In this document: piece after piece, positions 58,405-64,000 of the stretch | Numbering within the stretch: position 1 is the stretch's first letter | Layout: each line of letters begins with the position of its first letter | Assembly (NCBI RefSeq): GCF_036323735.1 | Contig: NC_086036.1 | Location: 20,967,564 to 21,031,563 of the forward strand | Reading direction: 5' to 3' | DNA length: 64,000 bases | From: Rattus norvegicus | Lineage: Eukaryota > Chordata > Mammalia > Rodentia > Muridae | The notes under the pieces: model-generated | Seen by the model: the letters and a program-made list of their open reading frames with translations, nothing else | Databases searched by the model: none | Told to the model about the DNA's origin: nothing | Program-made: the position numbers and the translations under genes

Positions 58405-58798
58405 TATGGCTTTGAAGAAGAGTGTCCCAGTAGTCCAAAATATTTGAGTGCTTAGACATCAGGAAGTGTCATTCCTTGAGAAGGATTAGAAGGTATGGTC
58501 TTGTTCGAGTATGTGTGGGTTTGTTGAAGGAAATATGTCACTGGGAATGAGCTTTGAGGTTTCAAAAGCTCGAGCCAGGCCCGGTTTCTCTTTCTTCTTC
58601 CTGCTGCCTATGATTCTGGATTTTGAAATCTCAGCTACGTCTCTAGTGTCGTGTCTGCCTGTAAGTCACCATGCTTCACACTGTGTGATGTTACAGGAAT
58701 AAACTTCTGAAACTGTAAGCAAACTCCAATTAACTGCTTCATTTTATGAGTTGGTATGGTCATGGTGTCTCTTCACAGCAATAGAACACTGAGTAAGA
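58405..58798 (+). mobile_element. Rodent interspersed repeat (class unresolved)
   Basis: Shares internal blocks and its right terminus with the 44.1-44.4 kb element. The right terminus, GTCTCTTCACAGCAATAGAA, is the reverse complement of the left edge of the 41.8-kb element, which suggests common terminal sequences. Confidence 0.78.
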
Positions 58799-58884
58799 CA
58801 TCTCTACCCCTAGAAACGCAGTCAAACCCACTTAAATGCATAGGGCATGTGTTTTGTTTATGAATGGATAAAATAAACAGCTGA

Positions 58885-59020
58885 ACTGGGTAGTGGTGGC
58901 ACACCTTTAACCTCAGCACTAGGGAGACACAAAGGGACAGATCGCTGAGCAAGCCAAGATCTCTGAGGCCAGCCAGCCTGAGCAAGTCAAGGTTAGAATA
59001 ATCCCTTCATCTCAATTTAT
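58885..59020 (+). mobile_element. B1 SINE, sense
   Basis: TGGGTAGTGGTGGCACACCT, then AACCTCAGCACTAGGGAGAC and GAGGCCAGCCAGCCTGAG; B1 order with moderate divergence. Confidence 0.9.
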
Positions 59021-59029
59021 GATGTCTAT

Positions 59030-59540
59030 GACATCTGCCCTACTGACCTAATTTTTACCTGTTTTTAGGCAGATGGCATTTCTATACGATGAAGATATGG
59101 ATAGCTCCAACAACCTAATTTATTAGAGTCCATTTATAGTAAAATAATTATGGTAATGAAGTTAGCATTCCAGAAGTTAATGGCTTTATGGAAACTAAAC
59201 AAAACAATTCTATGAAGTTTAATCTCCCAATCTTGAAAGCACACTCCTATTTTTCATTGTCTGGTTTTTTACAAGTGACATTTGGTTTGCTTTCTTTAAT
59301 TAGATTACAGGCCAGTTTGAACTTTCAGACTACTACATAAGTAAAAGGACTCATTATTTATATGTTTTTACAAGTAAATTGAATTAGATTGCCTTAGATA
59401 CGGAAAAATACTAATAAAGGATATAAAATTTCTTTTGAAATATTTGTTACTAGAAGTAACATATTCAGAAATCAAGTTATAAGAAAAATATTAGTGCTTT
59501 AAAAACAATGACCAAGCCATTTCCTCAGAACATATTAGAA
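59030..59540. other. Single-copy AT-rich DNA
   Basis: No element recognised. Confidence 0.5.
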
Positions 59541-59544
59541 ACAA

Positions 59545-59875
59545 CAAATGGGAAGATGTCTCAGAAAGTAAAGAGCTGAATGACCAAACATGATAGTCTG
59601 TGTTCAATGTCCAACACTCTGCAAAAACAAAGAAACAAAGAAACAAGCAAACAACCAGGTTGTGAGCACATTCCTGAGATCCCATTGTTGGGAGAGTGTA
59701 TTCATGTGGCTCCCAGAGAATAAGGAAGATCTTATTTCCAAAAACTAAGATGGAGAACAATAGAGGGGGATAGCAGCCATCTGGCTCCCTCATGCACACT
59801 CAGGGTAGTGCCTGCATGTGCACCACGGACACACACGCATGCACGCACACACACGCGCACACACACACACATCAT
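59545..59875 (+). mobile_element. B4-type SINE with (CA)n tail
   Basis: GGGAAGATGTCTCAGAAAGT (head), an internal A-rich AAACAAAGAAACAAAG stretch, and a CACGGACACACACGCATGCACG tail of alternating purine-pyrimidine sequence. Confidence 0.68.
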
Positions 59876-60149
59876 TGAATCATAATTAAAGAAAGGAAAG
59901 AAAAGTATACAAAAGTTGTATTTTATAACTTTAGTTATTCCCCAGGTACGGAAAGAGGCCTCATGAGTTTTATGAATTTTTCTAAATTCAGGACTTCAGA
60001 AAACAAGTGGAGAGAGATTATATATAATTCAGCTTTTTTGATCTGGCAATTTAAATACATTGTTTGAATAATGAAGGGAAATAAACCACAAAGATTCCTT
60101 TCCACTATGGTACATAGCACTTTAGCAATTAGGAGAAGCACCTACCAAT

Positions 60150-60975
60150 TCACAGGCAAATGACTGGAACTAGAAAATATCATTCTGAGTGAGGTGACCC
60201 AGACACAAAAGAACACACGTGGTATATAGTCACTGATCAGGGGATATTAGCCTTAAAGCTCAGAATACCCACAACACAATTCACCAACCGTATGAAGCTT
60301 AAGAAGGGAGACCAAGGTATAGGTGCTTCAATCCTACATAGAATGGGGAACAAAATATTCACAGGAGGTAGAGGGAGGGAAAAACCTGGCAGGGGAGAAA
60401 AGAGGGGCAGATCAGATATGGAAAGGGATAGGAAAGAAGTTCAGAGGGTCAGGAACGGCATATAACTGGGAGTAGCCACTAGAAGCTTCTAGAAATAGGA
60501 AGCAAGAAGCTCCCAGGACCCAACAGGGATCACATTACCTGAAATACCCAAAAAAAGGCAAAATAGAACCTGTAGAGATCATCTCCAGTAGATAGGCCCT
60601 CACCCAAGTTGGGGGATGGGGCCACCCACCTTCTCAAAATTTTTAACAGAGAATGGTTTCTGGCTAACAACAACAACAACAACAACAACAACAATAAAAG
60701 AACAACAAGTGAAACAGAGACTGAAGGAAAGGCCATCCAGAGACCACCCCACCTAGGGACCCATCCCATCTGCAGACACCAAAGCCCTACACTATCACTG
60801 ATACCAAGAAGCACTTGCTAATAAGAACCTGGTATGGCTGTCCCCTGAGAGTCTCTGCCAGCACGTGACTAAGACAGATGCAGATACTTACAGTCAACCA
60901 TCGGACTGAGACTAGGGAGCCCAATGGAAGAGTTAGGGGAAGGACTGAAGGAGCTGAAGGGGCTAGGAAGAACTA
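60150..60975 (+). mobile_element. L1 3' end, sense, with (CAA)n insertion
   Basis: Starts in the ORF2 C-terminus (GGCAAATGACTGGAACTAGA) and passes the ORF2 end near 60250 (GGGGATATTAGCC). It continues through 3' UTR blocks (GGTGCTTCAATCCTACATAG; GAAAGGCCATCCAGAGACCA; GACTGAAGGAGCTGAAGGGG). An (AAC)n run at 60666-60694 has expanded inside. The A tail is lacking, so it is 3' incomplete. Confidence 0.9.
60666..60694. repeat. (AAC)n trinucleotide
   Basis: About ten AAC units inside the L1 3' UTR; the poly-Asn/poly-Leu frames are artefacts. Confidence 0.97.
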
Positions 60976-61019
60976 TTATCAACTAACTAGACAATATCAA
61001 CTAATTCATGACTTGGTTT

Positions 61020-61445
61020 TTCTTTTAACAATGGAAAATATTTATTTTTTAGATTATAATATAATTGATTTTTTCCCTCCAGTCTGTCCAATATACCTTT
61101 CCCTGCTATCTTCAAATTTACTGCCTCTTTTACTCTACTTGTTTTATCATGTGTGTGTGTGCGTTTGCATTTATACATGTAATCCTAAATATAGTTTGCT
61201 CTGTTCATATAATGTTACACATATGTATGTTCTCATGGCTAATCACTTGGTATGGGACAAGCAGTTCATGCATTCTTCCCTGGAGAAGCCCATCTCTCTG
61301 GATCCCATCTTTTCTCAGTTACCTAGAGTACTTTTGTCTAACATTGAGGCCTATTGACATGTCCTCACTGACTTTGGTTTGACTATGGTGTTGTTCGTGG
61401 TAAGCTCATATTTGAACATTTTTGATGTGACTTTATTGGTCTACA
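61020..61445 (-). mobile_element. Ancient L1-like 3' UTR, antisense
   Basis: ATATAGTTTGCTCTGTTCAT, GCTAATCACTTGGTATGGGA, CATTCTTCCCTGGAGAAGCC and GACTATGGTGTTGTTCGTGG are familiar antisense old-L1 3' UTR text. The 159- and 105-codon ORFs over it are not genes. Confidence 0.75.
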
Positions 61446-61449
61446 AAAA

Positions 61450-62555
61450 TCATCAGTGTTAAGAAGGGAAATCATACAAGAAAACAGAGATTTACAAATA
61501 TAACTAGTGCAATACATTGAAACATTTCCAATATATAAGTGGCTTAGTGCTGTTGTTGTTTACTGCTGGTTATGAATATAAAATGAATGCAAAGAAAACT
61601 TATGACAAAAGCATTAGAATGTATTTTTCTGAAGAAAAATATGGTGTAAGGTAGGAATTCAGCAATGACATTTTTGATATCTCAGTTAACAATATTTTGA
61701 AGATATGGCTTAGAATATGATGAATTGGTTTATAAATCACATATGTATTTTTAAAATTAATTGAGGTGGAGAGAACATAATATTTTGTCCACCATAAGTT
61801 TTATGCAAAAGACAATTTCTTAGAAGAAACTGAAAACAAGACTCAGAAACTGAGTGGAGGGGTTTGAACAGCATGGAGTGGAAATTGGGAGAATTGATTT
61901 CTCACAAGTTAACTTTTGTCACTAAAGTCACACAAGTCCACTGAACTTACATTCCCCTCCAGAATGAGCAGCATTTTGGACCACATATATTAAATTAGGG
62001 GAAAATAAACATGTATAGAATAGCCTGCTCAGAATTCTCTAGATGTGCTTTGCACAAGAGAAACTGGTCATTTCCACACTTGCTTTACAACAATAATAAA
62101 ACGTATAGATATGCAGTTTACTATATGTTATATGAGAACATATTGACACAAATGATTCATTACCACAAGTGGATGCTCCATACATGAGTCTGACAAGTTC
62201 CAGGTTTTAACCAGTCTTCTGAGGTCCTTTGCTCTAAAGTTTTCTCTGTCCACATTTATTTGGCCACAGCTTGGCAGGGTAAAACTGTTATCTAAGAAAA
62301 CAAGCTCTCAAGAAAGTTCAATTTGCAAGCAGATTTATTTATTTCCTAAAGGATTATAATCACCCCCAAATTAATGTGATCTGCAATCTTGTGTATTTCT
62401 GATTCATAAAATATTAAATCGGGCACAGTTTTGCACTGTCATTTCTCCTAAATGCAAATATTATTAATTGTAGTCAATCTTTATTCAATTTTAGTAGAAA
62501 CTGACTCGTAAAAGTTCTAAATAATTTTAGACTAATTTGAAAAAAAACCTGTATA
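61450..62555. other. Single-copy AT-rich DNA
   Basis: No element recognised. Confidence 0.55.
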
Positions 62556-62574
62556 AAACCCTATATCACACAGT

Positions 62575-62824
62575 GGCATGCTCCACTCTGTTCATAGCAG
62601 CCTTGTTTGTAGCAGCCAGAAGCTGGAATCAAGCTAGATGTCCCTCAACAGAGGACTGGACACAGAAAATATGGTGCATTTAAACAATAGAGTACTATTC
62701 AGCTATTAAAAACACTGACTTCAAGAAATTTGCAGGCAAAAGGATGGAAATTATCATGCTCAGTGAGGTAGCCCAGTCACAAAAGAACACACATGGTATG
62801 CACTCACTGGTAAGTGGATATTAA
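62575..62824 (+). pseudogene. L1 ORF2 C-terminal fragment
   Basis: The last roughly 80 codons of ORF2, degraded at the start. The end reads KKFAGKRMEIIMLSEVAQSQ and on to HGMHSLVSGY and TAA at 62822-62824. No RT domain remains. Confidence 0.88.
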
Positions 62825-63573
62825 CCCCCCCTCCAAAAGCTTAAAATAACCACGATACAACTCACAGACCGTATAAAACCAAAGAAGAAAGAAGATCGCA
62901 CCAAAATGTGGGTGCTACAGTCCTACTCAGAACGGGGAAGAAAATAATCCTGGGAAGAAGAGGAAGAGAGGAAGGGGAAGGAAAAAAGGGGTCCAGCTCA
63001 GACACAGGAGGAGATGGGGAGAAGTACAGATGATCAGTATTTTGAAAGGAGGCATGTAGCAGTCGGGAAAGGGAACTGGTGGTAGCCACTAGAAAGTCCC
63101 AGATGCCAGGGACCCAAGAGGTTCTCAAGACCCAACAGGCAGGACATTAGCTAAAATACCCAACAAATGGGAGATAGAACCCATAGAGACCATAACCAGT
63201 GGATAGGCACGGCCGTTGATGGATGAGGCCATCCACCCACTTCAAAAATATTAATCAGAATTCCTCCGGTCCAAAGGTAATATAGGGTCAAAATGGAGCA
63301 GAGACCAATGGAAAGGCCATCAATAGACTGCCCCACCTAGGAATCCATCACATCTGCATACACCAAACCCAGATACTACTGCTGATGCCAAGAAGTGCTA
63401 GCTGACAGGAGCCTGGTAGATGTTCCATAAGATGCTCTGCCAGAGCCTGACGAATACAGAGGCAGATGCTCACAGTCAAGAATCAGACTGAGCACAGGGA
63501 CCCCAATGCAGGAGTTAGGGGAAGGACTATAGGAGTTGGAGCGGGTTGCAACCCCATAAGAAGAATAACAGTA

Positions 63574-63678
63574 GGGTTGGGGATTTAGCTCAGTGGTAGA
63601 GCGCTTGCCTAGCAAGCTCAAGGCCCTGGGTTCGGTCCTCAGCTCAAAAAGAAAAAAAAAAAAAGAAAGAAAAAGAAA
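63574..63678 (+). mobile_element. ID SINE of BC1 type nested in L1
   Basis: The core carries CCTAGCAAGC and GGTCCTCAGCTC, the BC1 master-type bases, unlike the other three IDs here. AAGAATAACAGTA is exact at 63561-63573 and 63679-63691. The tail is A-rich with G interruptions. It inserted into an existing L1 3' UTR. Confidence 0.95.
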
Positions 63679-64000
63679 AAGAATAACAGTATCAATGAGC
63701 CAGACTCCTCAGACCTCCCAGGGACTAAACCACCAACAAAGAGTACAGATTGCGGGGACCCATGGCTCTAGCTGGATATGCAGCAGAGGATGGCCTTATC
63801 GGGCATTACTGGGAGAGGAGTCCCTCAGTGCTGTGGAGACTCAATGACCCAGGGTAGAGGAATGCTAGGGCGCTGAGGCAGGAGTGGGTGGGCAGGCGGG
63901 GTAGCAGGCTCATAGCGGCAGGGGGAGGCGATAGGGAGTTCGCAGAGAGGAAACTAGGAAGGGGGAATGGCATTTGAAATGTAAATAAATAAAATAACCA

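Larger units (their letters stand above)
62560..64000 (+). mobile_element. L1 3' end, sense, runs to window edge
   Basis: ORF2 C-terminus (62575-62824), then the complete 3' UTR to GGCATTTGAAATGTAAATAA at the right edge. A BC1-type ID interrupts it at 63574-63678. Older than the 32-36 kb copy but well preserved. Confidence 0.93.

Noticed and set aside
60878..61357. 159-codon ORF (+)
   Set aside because: Fuses a sense L1 3' UTR with unrelated antisense L1 sequence.

Overview
This is a mammalian (rodent) non-coding window and almost certainly rat. Four ID SINEs (tRNA-Ala/BC1-derived, abundant in rat) are present, one flanked by an 18-bp target-site duplication (TSD). A 3.8-kb L1 of the rat L1 type, rat-style L1 3' UTRs, B1, B2/B3 and B4 SINEs, MIR remnants and many (CA)n, (CT)n and (TATC)n microsatellites complete the picture. 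There is no operon, rRNA, functional tRNA, CRISPR array or complete protein-coding gene. Most long open frames are antisense or sense readings of L1 ORF2, L1 3' UTRs or simple repeats.

Layout. 0.1-4 kb: an old antisense L1 carrying a B2 SINE with perfect TSD. 4-11 kb: mostly single-copy, with an odd 120-bp-spaced GC-rich duplication (7.9-8.1 kb), an ID, a B4 and a MIR. 11-16.7 kb: the longest repeat-poor stretch. 16.7-28.7 kb: L1-dense, with large microsatellites, an L1 with a possible 3' transduction, three L1s with 5' inversions and a roughly 90-bp L1 stub. 29-32 kb: a CpG-rich patch, (TCTA)n and a 21-bp-period degenerate repeat. 32.1-35.9 kb: the best-preserved L1 (16-bp TSD, reverse transcriptase motif visible, frameshifted). 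36-45 kb: several copies of a common rodent repeat, B1s, an ID and a candidate coding exon. 45-60 kb: mostly single-copy with B3, MIR, ID and B4 pieces and a 190-bp purine tract. 60-64 kb: three L1 fragments, the last carrying a BC1-type ID.

The most gene-like signal is at 42704-42805 (+). It is a 102-bp, 34-codon open segment between a strong polypyrimidine tract/AG acceptor and a GTGAGT donor. It may be an internal, perhaps alternatively used, exon of a very large host gene whose introns fill the rest of the window. A weaker splice-flanked segment lies at 7348-7446. Everything else is explained by retrotransposon accumulation in an AT-rich, gene-poor region. All repeat family names come from recognising consensus features by eye, and boundaries of old elements are approximate.
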